Source of the DNA: Neelides folsomi
Lineage: Eukaryota; Arthropoda; Collembola; Neelipleona; Neelidae
DNA length: 64,000 nt
Direction: 5' to 3'
NCBI GenBank assembly: GCA_034687125.1
Contig: JAQGBZ010000019.1
Span: 186,001 to 250,000 of the forward strand
The notes under the pieces are model-generated. The model was not told where the DNA came from. It saw only the letters and a list, made by a program, of their open reading frames with translations, and did not search any database. Below are positions 36,701-50,786 of this stretch, piece by piece (positions within the stretch are counted from its first letter, which is position 1; each line of letters opens with the position of its first letter). A program made the translations under genes and the position numbers.

Positions 36701-39700
36701 TTAGATATCTATGCTTATTAATTTGATCAAAATAACAATTGAACAAAATGGTCAAATTAAGGATAAGAAAGTTGACAAAGTTAAATAACGTTAAAAACTG
36801 GCGCTTGGTTTAGTCATACTTTAGTAATTTTAAGTAAAACAAAGCAAATGTTTCAAGCTGCACAACTCATCATAAATATTAAAACGTGTCGGATTTGAAT
36901 TAATATTAAAAGCTGGCGTGAATCAAATTAAAACGCAGAGGTGAGCGGGGACACGGGTGGAATAATTTTCTCAGAACCCTCACCTGGTTTGTGCCTGGAA
37001 ATAAGAAAAAGACTTAATGAGAAACCCGACACTTATAGAATGTAGATAAAAAAGTGTTGTTGTTATAAATGTAAATTAATGAAACATTTTTAAAACATGA
37101 AATTATACCCGATATTCTGAAGTGATCCGATCTTGGATTTTGCCCGAACCTCCAACTTCTTCGACTCAATCTATACAAAAAAATATAAACCATGTCAAAA
37201 AAATTTAAGGGGAATTTCATCTTCAAATCCTTAATGCCTTTCACACAAATTCAATTTCCTTTTCATTTCGCCACAAATGGGATTTAAGGTTTAATAGACA
37301 ACTACAAGGAAATATCGACGTTTGCCACCGAGTCGAATTTCATTTTCTTACGCGGGCGAAATCCTTGTAAGTGAAAGAGGAAATTTGGGCAATTAGGTCG
37401 AATGGCGCTTGTTAAAAAACCTTTTACTTGGAAGATTTAATGGGAAAAGACTCGAAGAAAAATCTCATTTGAACCCCAAATAAGATCAAATGGCCAAATT
37501 GCAAAAGAAGATTTGGCGGAAATTGCAAAATTGGCGGAGTGCGGGTTTTATGAAATTCCCAGAAATTGAATATTAATAATCTCATCCCAGTAATTGGCTC
37601 TCTACATTTGATCAAAATTGTCTGACTAGCTTAAATATGTTCTTTCCGACATTTACTATAAAATAAAACATGATCATGATATTGCTCATTACGGCATTAC
37701 AGTTTACAGTAAAATTAAATTAAATTGGTTATAAGAATAAATGAAAAAAGTTAATTTACTTTCACGTTTCCGCCTCCTGCAACGTGTGTCACGTTCTTCA
37801 AACTCCCGATCTTTGATTCTCCTTGCCATTTGGTCTTCTTGTCCTCGATCTTAATCTTCGACTCGGGTTTCTTGTAGCTCGAGTTCACGGAACCAACCTA
37901 GAAAAAATAAATGTATTTAAATAATGCTACCAAAACGAATTCTTACAAAATTAATTAATGAAATTAGTTATAATATCTATAATTATTTATTATAGGTCTA
38001 AAAGATAGGAATTTACTATAAGGAAATCTATATAAAATAACAAAATCCATAATTAATCTTTGAATCTCTTTTAAACCAGACGATTTTTAACTGTAAAATG
38101 AATGAGGAGAATTGGAAAGATCAAAAATCTTTATAAAGCTAACGCATAGAGCTGACATTGAAAAACATTATTTGATGAAGATTGAGTGGAATGAGCCAAG
38201 GTTTAAATTCTACGTTATTTAACACGCCTAGATTTTTTAAATAGATCCATCATGGACTATAAAAACAATTTAAACCATAATGCTAAAATTCTTCTATAAT
38301 GTTAAAACTTACTCACATTAGTGCACTAACAGTAAATATAAATTGTGTTCTTTAATATTTATGGTATGTTCTATGAAATCAAAATCAGTATACCATATAT
38401 TGTATCTTGTACCTATCAGTATTTTCAGTATGTACTATTATTATAAAGTATACAAAAACGACAATTTAAATCGTTCAAGGGTAGTAAATAGTAAATATCT
38501 TAAATGTATGAATCATATTGCATTCATATGCTATATCTCTTTACAGTGTACGGTATAACACGGAAATATCTTGACAAGAATCGCAATTGAACCGTTTAAG
38601 GTTTCATTAAAGAAAATGAGAGCTAATGGAACTTGCATTAAATAACAAAATATTTGATGGTGGTAATACATAATACATAATGTTGAAAGGGTTTATAAAA
38701 TAGTAAATAAACCTTTTAACCATAATGTGTCCTTTTGGTATACATTTCCAATAATGGAAGTGCTTGAAGCTCGCAATGGCCAATTAAATAAACCGAGCCA
38801 GACGAGGTGTATCAAATTCATATGGTTTATTGACCAGACTGGATAGATTTATTAGGAAATGGCATGCTCGGTGGGAAAGAGATAAAAGTAAATTAAAAAA
38901 CACGAAACAAAAAGGGATCGATTTCACATTAACAACCTCTTCAAAATGGGTGGTAAATTTGAAATTGGAGGAAACAGGTGAAAATGAAGTAAATGTGGTT
39001 TACCTTTGAGCGGACTTCTTTGAGATTTGGACTCGGCGTCAATCCGACCTTCACTTTGTTCATCGGCACTTCTGGAACAACAACCGAAGGAGGAATTATA
39101 GGAGGGATGATATCAGTCATAATTACATTATTATTCTCATCAATTCCCTCCATTTTACGTCAATTTAAACTTGCCAATAAAATAAGCTTGGTTCAAAAAT
39201 CACAATTTAAATACAATGAATTTATAAGGCCTAATTTTTTAAATATTAGACAATGGAAAAAAATTATTTACTTTTCGGTGGTTCAGGTGGAGGTTGGGTA
39301 TCAAAAACAAATTTCTTCTCAGAACCTAAACAACCAAAAATCATTTAAATTCACACATTCAATCCAAATTAAATGTCAATGTCATTTTAATTCTTTTTCT
39401 TATTTTTGTCAGTTTGATTTTTTAATGTTTAAATATAGTTATTAAATGAATTGTCAATTTACTCTTCCGACTTGACAGTCGTTTTGGATCAGCTGAAGGA
39501 ATTGCAGAGGACGTTGAAGTTTTGGGTCGCGGTGATCCATTTGACTTCCCATTGCTCGCCCGCGCGGCTCCCGACTCCAACTCTATTCATACCATAGGAG
39601 TTAGAAGAGATTGTGTGCGTTAAGATAATGACAATTAAATCGAATGCGGGTTTTAATTACCGAGGCGGGCGAGTTGTTCGTTGGCCTTGGCGACGATGTC

Positions 39701-39712
39701 TTTGGTGTCCAT
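33706..39712 (-). CDS. tau: Tau/MAP microtubule-binding protein, 9 coding exons, 194 aa
   Basis: Exons: 39661-39712, 39463-39582, 39272-39325, 39004-39071, 37760-37897, 37109-37170, 36984-36994, 33884-33945, 33706-33723; every junction keeps phase. The protein starts MDTKDIVAKANEQLARLE, has a Ser/Lys/Pro-rich projection part of only about 75 residues, then TPSPNLKEVRSKVGS, which opens three microtubule-binding repeats: SKVGS (degenerate, without PGGG), SKIGSLKN..AGGGNVKI, and SKIGSLQNIGHKPGGGDVKI. The KIGS and PGGG motifs define the tau/MAP2/MAP4 family; tau binds and stabilises axonal microtubules. An 11-nt microexon supplies the middle of the IGHKPGGG motif, and a 3-kb intron follows it. 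The protein ends SGPVSPTPK with a 6-codon last exon. It is much shorter than vertebrate and fly tau (about 350-440 aa or more); longer isoforms from unseen N-terminal exons are possible. Tandem with Zasp upstream and SCYL2 downstream. Confidence 0.88.
35045..35070. repeat. Perfect 9-bp inverted repeat (hairpin) in tau intron
   Basis: acgcgtcag and ctgacgcgt face each other across an 8-nt T-rich loop. The CpG-rich arms stand out in AT-rich DNA. It could be a protein-binding palindrome or RNA hairpin. Confidence 0.6.
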
Positions 39713-41108
39713 TCAGGCCCTCGAATTTACCACCAGGTTTTATTATTGGGGACCTTTGGGTGTGGCTCGGAGCCAAAAGGGTGGCAGGATGAGTCCGAAA
39801 GCTCCCTCACACACTTCCCTATCCTTCCCTATTCTTTCCCCTCTTCTCCCATGCAAGCCACCTGAACATTCTTTTTGCCCTTATCGCGGGCGGGCGGCGC
39901 TTTATTCGGGGAGATCCGAGATTTCCCTTTTGCTGCAGACATTTGGCCAAAGACCAAAAGTCCAAAACTATCAAATTCCCCATCTTTTCATGCAACTCTT
40001 GGTTTACTCGACGCTTTTCATATTCATATTCATTTTTCGCATTCTCTTTCGCATCTCAACTATAAAATTGTATATACATAGTTTTTATGTATAGCAGTTA
40101 AAAATGTGAAAAACAACATACAATGACATAAAGACCAAGAGAAAGTTGTTCAACTTCAATTACACTCAAATCCCCAAATGCCTTCTTTATTTGAGCAATT
40201 ACTTCCATTATATTAGAAATTTCTTTTAGCATTAAACATAAATAATGTTAAATATTAGAAAAATCATTAGCCAACTTAAGTATACCACGCGTGTTAACTA
40301 CTGTATGATAACTAGTAAGGATTGTTCTAATTTATAAAATACATAGCTATCTATGATATGTATTATGGTATGGTATTATAATTAATGTTTTGACAAAGAT
40401 TTAAGGCCTATGCTTTCTGTATATAAGAAATAAAAGGGACTTGAACAACCAAATTAATTTAATTTAATTACATTTACACGCGATCTTCTTTTAGATGAAA
40501 ATTTCTCATTTGTTTTCAACATGCACGAATTCTATAATACAATATATGTAATACTACTTATGTAATGAAAGTATTATAGTTATTGTTTAATTAAATGTTT
40601 ATTTAATTAAACTCGCTTATTTGTAATATAAATATGTAAGTTACAATAAAATAATTACAATAAAATTACATTGCTTAAACATTTCTTATAAATAATGCTA
40701 AATAAATGGAAACATCCGAGTTTTGCAGATATGATTTTATTGTAATAATTTCATAAATTTAAGAGAAATTCCAAGGATTAGTGGAGAACTCGAAGGTACA
40801 TTTTTGAAAGCAACATTCCGATCATACCTATGATTAATACAAGAATTTCATTTTCATATTCGACACAGTTTAAAAGGCCTTTGAATATAATGCAATTTAT
40901 AATCATTTCTGTATACTTAACAATTATACATTAGCGGGTTACTTCTCATAAATCTCTTTCCCCATATAGTTATTTATTTAATAATCATATACAGATATAT
41001 TTTATATAATTAAGTATATCTCTTGGTTAATTGGCGCAGATCCCAGCTGCGTTTTCATAATAATCATATCTTTTTTTCATCCAGCAAGTGAATTCAATCT
41101 TCAACTTC
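39713..41108. other. Tau 5' flank and Zasp 3' UTR
   Basis: The tau side (39713-40000) is GC-richer and probably holds tau 5' UTR/promoter. The remaining DNA is AT-rich and would contain the Zasp 3' UTR. Plus-strand frames at 39644-40094 overlap the antisense of tau exon 1 and have no family signal. Confidence 0.5.
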
Positions 41109-44100
41109 TCAACGGGCCTGTCAAAAACAAAATATGGTTAAAACTTGGTCGTTAATTGGACATTAATTAAAATCATTATTTGATAAGAACACGGTCAATG
41201 ACGTGTGTTTACGCAACCAAAAGCATATTTGTGCCAATTTATAAATTGAGGATTTTCCTTGATTTATTCATTTGTACTATTAATACACGTCTTTAGATAT
41301 CAAATATATATTTATTGTGGAAATGAGCCGTACATTTATTTTACATACCAATTGATAAACAAGCCATGCAATAAAGGCAAAGGTAATCTAAATGTTGTGT
41401 AATTAAATATTAACATTATGGTTATAATAATAACTTATATATAAACATTTAAGGTATTATAAATGAAGTGAATTGGCAATAACAAAGAGGAAAGTTTTTT
41501 GCGGTTTTTACATGTGTTTTGCAGAAAGGACGTCCAGCTTTGGCGTAAAACGGCTGATTTTCCAGCGGCTTCTTGCAGGCCGAGCAAGCGAAGCATTGAG
41601 AGTGGAAGTTTTTCCCAAGCGCCTCAACCCATCGGTCGCCAGCTTCGATCGTAAAATTGCAAGCGGCACATTTCGTAGTGAAATACTCGTTCCAGTCTGA
41701 ATACATCAGTCAAAGTAAAAAATCATTTTAACATTTTTATCAATCAATGTCAGATTAAAATTAATTTTGTTACTCCATATTTTAAACTAGCCGCTCAGCT
41801 ACATAAATATCTGTATTTAGTTTAGTGTACTTACTTTTAATAGCGAAAATATTTATTTGATTTATATAAAAGTGTCATTGTTGGTTTTATTTGCTAAATC
41901 AGCAGATTAGTAATGAAAAAGTTATTGATGGCACTAGTGAATTAATTTTAATTAAAGTCTGCGTTCAAACTGTATAGGATTGAATTTCTCTCTATTTAGA
42001 TGATTTTATTGTACTTGCACACGCCAATGTTCCTAAATTAATTAAATACATTGTAAATTGTAACTACAAATAATGTATGGTACTACGCATTACATTATAA
42101 TAAATAGGGTATATTGTAGTATGCATATATTTACTACAGTGTATGAGTCAAATAAATATTTACATGTAATATAGTAGTATAAGGTAATGTAAATATGAAG
42201 ATGGTCCTTAATAAATAATGGATAAAGCTAATTAAGTCATATAAAGTAATTAGAGTTCCACTTGTATGTTCATCGTCGTGAAAGCTCATGTATTGAATTA
42301 AAGGTGAAATGGGTGTTTAGTGAGAATGATGATTGTATTACTCAAAGTAACTCGATAGGGCTATGACTTAATGTAATCAAATGCCTTTTCTCATCCAAAT
42401 GACTCAATCGTGTCAAATTCATTAAAATGAGAGGGAAGTTGGGTTAACTTAATTACCGTTTTCGCAGTATGGGATCCCATCCTCAAGGTCTGGAAAGGAA
42501 AATCAATTACGATCTCATTTCACCAACAATGTAAAGCCCCGCAATTTCCCGCGGGTTTTTTCACAAAAGGAATGAAAATTTTGATTGAATTCCTTACAAA
42601 ACGGCGAGTTTCCAAAAACGGCTCCGCATTTCCCGCAGCAGAAGCAGTTTGGATGGAAGTGATTCCCGACAGCGTCTGCCCAAATCACATTCAATTACAC
42701 ATTAGAAAGTAAATGTAGGAGACCCAATTTTTGAATATTCCACCCTTTGCATAATTTGGAATATAGGGCTCATTTTCCGGGATTTTGAACAAATGCGCCT
42801 ATTTCCCGGATATCGAATATTCGCACATTTTGGGGTCTTTGAATAATTTTAATGAGAATTAGCACAATTTTCCAATAACCGAGTATCGAGGGAATAATGA
42901 AATTGGAAATTTGTGTATATTATGATGGCATGTGCCAAAGTGGAGTTTAAAAAACTTATTTACGTTTCCCTTCACCTTGAGAAGCTTCTGGCGCTCTCAA
43001 AAGATAAGATAGTAAAAAGTAGAAAAAAATGAACTTGACTTACTCAAACACTCGTTTTTGATTCTTTGACCGCATTTGCCACACGGAGGAGCCAAATTGG
43101 TTTCCCAGCAAAATTCGCAATGGAGCTTATTGCAAATTTCTACGAAGCCAACTTCAAGTAACGGGCGACTGCAGGACGTGCATTTGAAATGGTCCGGGCA
43201 ATAAAAGAGGTCAAGGGCCGTAATCTGAAAAATACATTTTTTACAAATTACTTCCATCGCATTAATATTTTAAAATGTTTGTATTTTTGAATATTGGCGG
43301 TTAAAATTATAAATTTATTGTGACTTACAAACGGTCCTCTGATTTGCTTTCCGCATCCGCTGCACATGGCAATTCTCGGCCCTGCAATCAAACGACCCTC
43401 ACATACACATTTTAACATTCATTTCTCGCTAATGGGAAGAATATGCAAATGAATGTTTTATTTTGCCAATTCCATTTGGCAAAGTCCTTTTATGACTCAG
43501 CTTGTGATGAGCCGCCAGAAGAGTTTCAAACAAGCCGTGGATGTAAAAACCCATTAGGAAATGAACTCAGAGTGAAATTCTCGTTTCACTTCCTATGAAT
43601 TCCTCTCATATGCTTCTCTATTTCTATCATAACATCCTTCACACCTCCGCACGTTCATTTCACATTCAAATTCCTTCTGTCCTCCATCGACACTTGTCCA
43701 ATTTATTATTCCTATTCTTAAATCCCTATTTTAATCCCTTTGGAATGCCGTTTATTGTTGGCTATATAAAGATATATGAATCATTTACGGGTTAAATATT
43801 ATTTTTAGTTTCATATTATTTTCATTAAAAATTAGCTTGGCTGAAATAGGCAAAAATTGGCTAAAAAGCCTTAAAAATTGTCAAAAAATTCTATTATTTT
43901 ATAAGATTTTTAAACATAAATTAAATAAATTAAATTAAAGTGTAATTACATAGTTTTATATAAAATTAGAGATAAATAGTTGAAATTGTTAGGATTCTCT
44001 TGAATTACCCGCTTGGTTGAGAACGCCTCTTCCTCTGTTCGGGTTGTTACGCTCACCACGACGAGCATTGAGGAGATTTTTCAAATTTTTCCCTCCTTGT

Positions 44101-47100
44101 CCACCCCCAGATGGGGCAGGAGCTGCTGGACTGCCGAAGCTTTGCGGCGCAGGCGCTGATGGGAAATTCGTCTGTTGTTGAATTGGGGGAGTAAATTGAT
44201 TCATGTGTTGCTGCTGAACTTGCTGTTGTTGAAGATTCATCTGCTGTTGGTGAAATTGTTGTTGCATTTGCTGCTGTGGCGGTGGAGCAGAAAATTGTTG
44301 TTGTGGTTGCTGTGGCGGAGCAAATTGTTGCTGTTGTTGAAATGGCGGCGGCATTGCATTGAATCCCTGTGGCGGCCCTGTTTTAATCGTATTTGGCTTA
44401 GCAGATGGCGCTGACACGGGCTTGAATTGACCCGGTTTAAAATTGAATCCTGATGGCTGGTTGTTAAAAGCTGGTTGTTGATGTTGTTGAATAAATGGCG
44501 GCGGTGGCGCGAAATCTTGTGGTTGCTGTTGTGGTGGCGGGAAATGAGGCACTGGTTGAAATTCGGGTTCAGCTGGTGCAGATTGAGGTGCGGGTGCTGA
44601 CATCGCTGAAGGCAAAAAGAGCTCGTCGTCCGGGGCCCGATTTGGAGGCCACATGATCTTTGAGCCGCTGCTTTTAGTGATCGTTTCCTGTTTGAACGAC
44701 GTGGATGAGGAAGAAGTCATTTCTTTGAATGTCGTTCCAGATGTCATTGGAGCTGCCACGTGATGTGGTTGAGTTGGTGACGTGTGCTGAGGAATATCCT
44801 TCATTTAAATTTAAACTTCCCTGACTGATTTTTTTTATTTTACTTACATAAGGCAATGGAGCCATGTTGTTCGTAAAGTCCGGAGCTTTTGGTTGGGCCC
44901 TGTATAAAATCTTTTAGCATTTTTTCATGTAAATAATATTAGGTAATGGACAATTCAGAAGTGCATAGTGCATGAAGGGAAGTGCAATTAATTTGATACA
45001 TAAAATGGATACCAAGAAAGGCAGTATGTAGCAGCATAAATATTTATATTGTATAGAGGTACTACTGTATAAATTAGATATTTAGGGAATTGCTTACAAT
45101 ACATATTACATAAATAATAAATGTGTACTATGATAAATTATATGGAAAATGTTTTAAGTAAATAATAAATCTAAGCTTCTGATTAATTAAAATTGAGTAA
45201 ATAAAATAATTTTTTGATAAAAAATAAAGTAAAAAGCATCTTTGAAATCCAATTTCCGAATTTACTAAAAAGAAGCTTTTAGAGCCTAATCTATCAATTT
45301 CCGCTCACTCGCCTGGCAAATAAATGGTTTAAATAAATAAGGAAATTGCCCACACCCACAATTTATCCTTCATCCTTTAATTAATCAAATCTTTGTTATG
45401 AATGATATAAAAAGAATAGATTTTTTTTAAATTTTGTTACTAATTTTTTTGCCTTTTACTATATTAGCATTTATTAAATCTTTAACTCGGCTACTAATTT
45501 TGCCAGTGTAAATGTGTTTACTTTTATCAGACATTGCTGTAGATGTGGATTTGAATGTTACCTCGCTCAGTTGACTCAATTGGGCAACTGTAATGGTTAT
45601 TATTTGAATGAGACAGTAAATGTGCTGTTTAGAACAGCGCAGCGCGAACTTACAAAGCATCAGGCAAGAAGTCATTCATTGTAAATTGAGAGGCAGCAGC
45701 GTCTGTGTTGACAGTTAGTTGGCTGAGCATGCAATTAGGGAACGTGTCTTCCGCCGTGGTGGTGGGGGGCAACGGGGGCTCTTGAGGCAAATCCTCAAAC
45801 CCAGCTGAGCTCAACCTCGGTGTGGTCGACGACGATCCGCCCACGAGGGACGGCTGGGCCTTGGCCACCGTCTTCGCATGAACGTCACAGTACAGCTTAC
45901 CTCCAATGTTGTAGTATCCTAAGGAAAGGATACCAAGGTCAGTCAAGGTCATTGTGCAATTTAAATACTAACGGTAAGACTAAAAGCTCCCATTTTAATT
46001 ATATGACTAAATCATTTTCACATTGACTAAATTCTGTTCATTAAAGTGGAAATTCCAATTAGATCAAAATGGCTGAAAGTGAAAAGGCAAAATTCTGGAC
46101 TAATTACTGCGATTTTTTGAAATTCAGTCTAACTAAATTAGCACATGCTTCATAAATCATAATTGACTAAATATTGCTACGCTTACCAATGTTCTTGAGA
46201 CTTTGACCACAAGTTGCACACTTGAAACATTCAACGTGTAAATTCTTTTCCTTGATTCGTACAAAAACTCCACTAGAAATAAAATTAAGATATTTAAATA
46301 AAAATGATATTCAAATTTTAAGTTACAGATGCACATGACGCATATGTTATGTCTTTTGAATTGAAATCATATTTTACATAATAAGCCGTTCGCATTCTGC
46401 ACAAATGTTCGGATTGTTGTTGGTGTTCGTCTGCGGCGCTGAAGGAGCCGCATTGGTCATCGGAGCCATTGGTTTCATTGCTGGCATTGAATTTTCCTTG
46501 TTCACAGTCCTCATTGGGAACTGCGGGATTTGGACAGCGGCGGCCGGCGGTGTTTTTGGCGAATGTTGGATCCGGGGCGCCGTATGATGCGGTTGAATTG
46601 GCGAAGGAGAATTCAAAAAGTCAGAGGTCGAGGGCTCTTTTGAATCCTCAGCATTTGCCAACATGAGCATCTTGTAAACTTCGCTGTCCTCGTACTTGTA
46701 AGGCTTATCGTTCTTCTTGAAGTTCACTCTATCAAAAGGGATTTAATTCCATATCTATCGATCCATCACTTCAACAATTCGTCTCTTTATATCCTGCCTT
46801 TATAAATTCAATGATCTTTGGTCCTCCTTTTTGATGCTCCATTTTTTGTATAAGTATGCATATAACGTTATAAAACAAGTATGTGATAAATATATCTAGA
46901 TTCGTATGGAGAATGGGGAGCCTTTTATTTTATTATGTAACTTGACTTTTTCTATGCTTTTCGTGTATTCTAATGCGTTCAGAGCATTCGACGTTTTTAC
47001 CGATTCTCTCTTTCTTATGATGTGTTAAAGATAGGGAGAAAGATCCATTGAAGGAGAACGTGAAGGATTAAAAATAAAAAATTTAGTTTTGGACTCCGCT

Positions 47101-50100
47101 GGGAGTCGAAAAGAGGGAAAAGTTGTTCACTCCACGTCACTCACGTCGGCCCCATTGAAAATACAAACCTTTAAAGCTATCAATCTTGAGCTCAAGATCT
47201 ATGCAAAAAGACAATGAACAATTCCCTGCCAGTATTCATTACATTAGGGCATAAATAGCTCTTCATCCTCATGCGATCAATACATTTTCTTAAAATTATC
47301 TACAATGTCACTTGTTATCTTTAAATACAATAAGTTTAAACTAATAATTCGTTTTAATTTTAGATTCAAAAATCTCATATCTCATCTGTAAAATGGTTCC
47401 TATTTTTGGCTTATTAAACCACAAATTATATTTTAATCAAACAAGCATTCAGTTTATGTTCATAAATACAAGGTCTGCCAAAGGTCAAAAGTTAATAGAA
47501 ATGAAATAAGTTCAATGTGTATTGGAAATGTATAGAAATTCCTGGTAGAATTCGCACATAGTGCACTTTTGAAAAAGTGTTGAGATAGGAAATGTAAAAA
47601 TGATCAAAACTGTTGCATCTTCATGTCTTGTGAGTCTGTGAATTGGGAATGTCCGCAGTCTATTTCTGGAGTCGGAGTCGTATAAAATCCAAACGCCTAT
47701 GTAAGTTCCCAGTAATAACGAAAATAAGAGAAAAGAAAAGCCCCGGGCTATTTCATCAGTCTATAAGACAAATAGATCTCGATCTCGTCTATTATTTACC
47801 CAGGAATTGCAATTTGTGCTGGAAGACAATAAAACTCCCCATTTCTTATAAACCCAAATTGACTCTCACGATCTTCCCATTTGTTCTTAGCCCCTTTTTT
47901 ATGTATCTGCTGACAAATCCTAATACTTACAGTTTACAAACCTCTGTATATTTTCCTAGCAAATCATCATTATGTTAAGCAAACAAAGAGATAGAAGGAT
48001 ATGTTAATACATACATACCGATGTATACAATCTTGTAATATGAACTTTACCTTATATTTAAATACGTATCTAACTCCATGCGATTTTGCCAATATATTCC
48101 AATATGAAATACATGCTAATCTGTAAAATAATATACATATACCAATCTATTATATTTATCAAAGAGACTTATATAGACGGATCTATTTTATGTTCGATTT
48201 TTTATAGAGATATAAGCCTTATAGTTTTGTATTGGGTTGGTATATGAAAATATCTTATAGTCGATTGTGTGTGTGGGTTTGGTGAAGAATTCATCAATTG
48301 GGTGTACGGAAAGAGTTGAAAGGCAGAGTTTTGTAAAATCTGTGCTTTCCCTTCAAACTCTTCGTATCTTCCGCATAGTTTGCTCAATGAGAGTGAAAGA
48401 GGGATTTGCATTATTATTAGCAGAGGGAATCTGCGGAAGCTCAAAACCTCTCAATGCGCACACATCCAACATAAACTGTGTCAGAGACCAATTTTAGCTT
48501 TTACTTATTATCTTATCTCTTCCCAATGACAAACTCGAGTGCGTGAAGGAGATAAAAAATAAAGCAATTTTAATTCTCCGTCATGAAAATAGGGATTTAC
48601 CCAATGGCTCCAGTGTTGAGGACTTCGGCTTGAGCCGCCAGCGTCTCGGCGATATTCTGCTCACTGTAAAGACCCACGGGCGAATTGTACGACACTGGAA
48701 CCAGCGTCTTTCCTTCCTGCTGTAAACAATTAACCCATTTAACCCTCAGTCAACGGTCATTAATTTGGTAATGCCTTAGCTTAACACTAAACTATTTATA
48801 TTAGCTTTACTTTTAATAATATTAACTTTTTACATTACCCAATAATCATTTGGTAAATTCTGGTAGAAAATAATATTTAATAAAAAATAGATATATTGGT
48901 AAAAAATAGGTTGAATACAAGCTGTGTAAAACGAAGTTTTATAAAAGATTCATAGGTAGAAAAATATTGTAGAAAAAATATACTTTTTATTATTAAAAAG
49001 ATGAAACGATTCGTTTAACATTTTTACAAAAGATTTAGACAGAATCATTAAACTTAAAAGGCTTTTTATGAAATGTCCTAAGGGTATTTAAACAATTGAC
49101 ATGTCTTCTTTGTTTATTAAAAACGCGGGGGTATTTGAAAAGAAAGAATAATGAAAACTGCCAAAAACAATTATTTTTAAAGTTGAAGTTGGCTCTCTAA
49201 CTTAATCGAAATCTATGTTATTATTATAGATTAGAAACAAGCACACGACTTTGAAAATAAAGGGGATTCATAATGTAATATTAACAACTCGAAGGTTTGA
49301 TAGAATAGTTTTAAGATTATTAAGTTGTCGCTCCCGGGATGATTAAAGATTTAATGGAAGAATGCGATTGAATGAAAAGGAAAGGAGTTTAAAGGAAAAG
49401 TTAAAGGTGATTTGATTAAAGCGAAGGATTTTACATTTTTCTTGAGGGAAACTTTCCCTCCGACCGTCGTTGGCTTCCATGTTGAGAATCCTCCTCGATC
49501 TACGACCAATTCCACTTGTTCCCCCGCTCTGGTGATCAGCTCTTGAGCATCTTTGTGCTTCAATCCATTCGCATTCACCCCGTTGATCTTCAAGATCAAA
49601 TCGCCAGCGGACAATTGACAACTTTCAGCAATTGATGGGCTGTTAACCTTTTTTATCATCAAATACAAGATTTTAATCCTCACTTTATGGACTTTTATTT
49701 AGATATTAGAACACAATAATGATGTTTTAACTTTTAATGCACACTCAAAAATTTAAATTATTCAAACAGATTTTATTCTCAATTTTTATTCTTGTGCTTA
49801 TTGTCATATTTTATATCTTTGAACAAAAATAGATTTTTACATGAAAAACACAACCCTTTAAAATTAATTTTGTATAAATTATAGATTTGATAAATGAATT
49901 AAATTTTATGGAAAATTACCCTAAAAAAATTTATGAATAATAGTTATGGTGTAAAAAATGTGGCATTATTGTTATTTAAGGACAAATGTTGGAGCGTAAT
50001 GTTGAGTGTCTCATTATGCGGAAATTAATGTGGGGAAAGTCATTGAATAGAGATGAGGGAATTATTTTTTAATGTCTCCTTTAAAATGCGAAATTGAGAG

Positions 50101-50786
50101 AGGACTCGAGCCATAAGGAGAGCTCACACAAATATCACTACAATGCTGTATAAAAACTTTAATATTATTCGCGAATTGAAGAGAAAGTGAGAAAAATGAA
50201 AATAGAAAGTGTAAATGTAAAAAGTGTTGAAGTTTCATTTGTGAATTTCCCATTCCTCCGGCTCGCGTCGTCTCTGGGGACCCCGTGAATTAAGCAAAAA
50301 AAGTTCCCATTGAGCCTGAGAAGGACAAGCGATAGGGAAGAGATAAAAAGGATAATTTACATTAAAAAACAAGTTGAGAACATTCGAACACAATTCCTAT
50401 GAGATAATGAGGGAGAAAATCTTACTTTAAGGACGACGATCGGCTGATTAAAATCTTTCCTATAACACCAACACAATTGATATCAATTTACAAGAACCGT
50501 TTATTTTACAATACCCGTTATTCCAATTACAACGAGATAAACCCATTTAACAAGTAAAAGTAATTAGGAAGGAATTTGGAGAGGATTATTCATAAGCTAA
50601 TGAGATTAAATAAAATTAAATTGTGTACAATTAATTGTCGGTACTTCAAGGGTTAAATTAAAATTAATAAATTAGGGTAAATTAGTAGAAAAAATAATTA
50701 AAAATAATTAAAAATCGAGACCCTCCGTGGATTCTGAACCCCCAAGGGGTCGTGGCGGAGGGCCTCTTGAGGACAAGCGAGCTCAT
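41109..50786 (-). CDS. Zasp52: Zasp52-type Z-disc protein: PDZ, ZM motif, four LIM domains; 15 exons, 833 aa
   Basis: Exons: 50722-50786, 50426-50459, 49435-49647, 48601-48719, 46378-46728, 46187-46272, 45654-45918, 44848-44899, 44009-44786, 43329-43381, 43044-43224, 42598-42675, 42457-42489, 41512-41696, 41109-41117; all phases close. PDZ at about residues 1-87 with TPWGFRIHGGKDFNQP and AGDLILKINGVNA. Zasp motif (ZM) in exon 4: VSYNSPVGLYSEQNIAETL. Exon 5 has KPYKYEDSEVYKML, then LIM1 begins (CAECERLI..GVFVRIKEKNLHVECFKC) and ends CDVHAK. A long Gln/Pro-rich linker (exon 9) ends RGRGVLNQAG, followed by LIM2 (CSGCGKQIRGPF), LIM3 (CGKCGQRIKNECL) and LIM4 (CAACNFTIEAGDRWVEA), ending CKTHAR. Family members bind alpha-actinin and organise Z-discs and integrin attachment sites. 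The donor of exon 1 is GTCTCG. The exon 4 acceptor is a tandem CAGCAG. The last coding exon is 9 nt. Muscle isoforms with extra exons are likely, as long introns remain. Confidence 0.92.

Noticed and set aside
49435-50459. Apparent frame break between Zasp exons 2 and 3
   Set aside because: A recount of the exon 2 end (CTT AAA|GTAAG) gives 34 nt and phase 0, so the PDZ domain joins cleanly.
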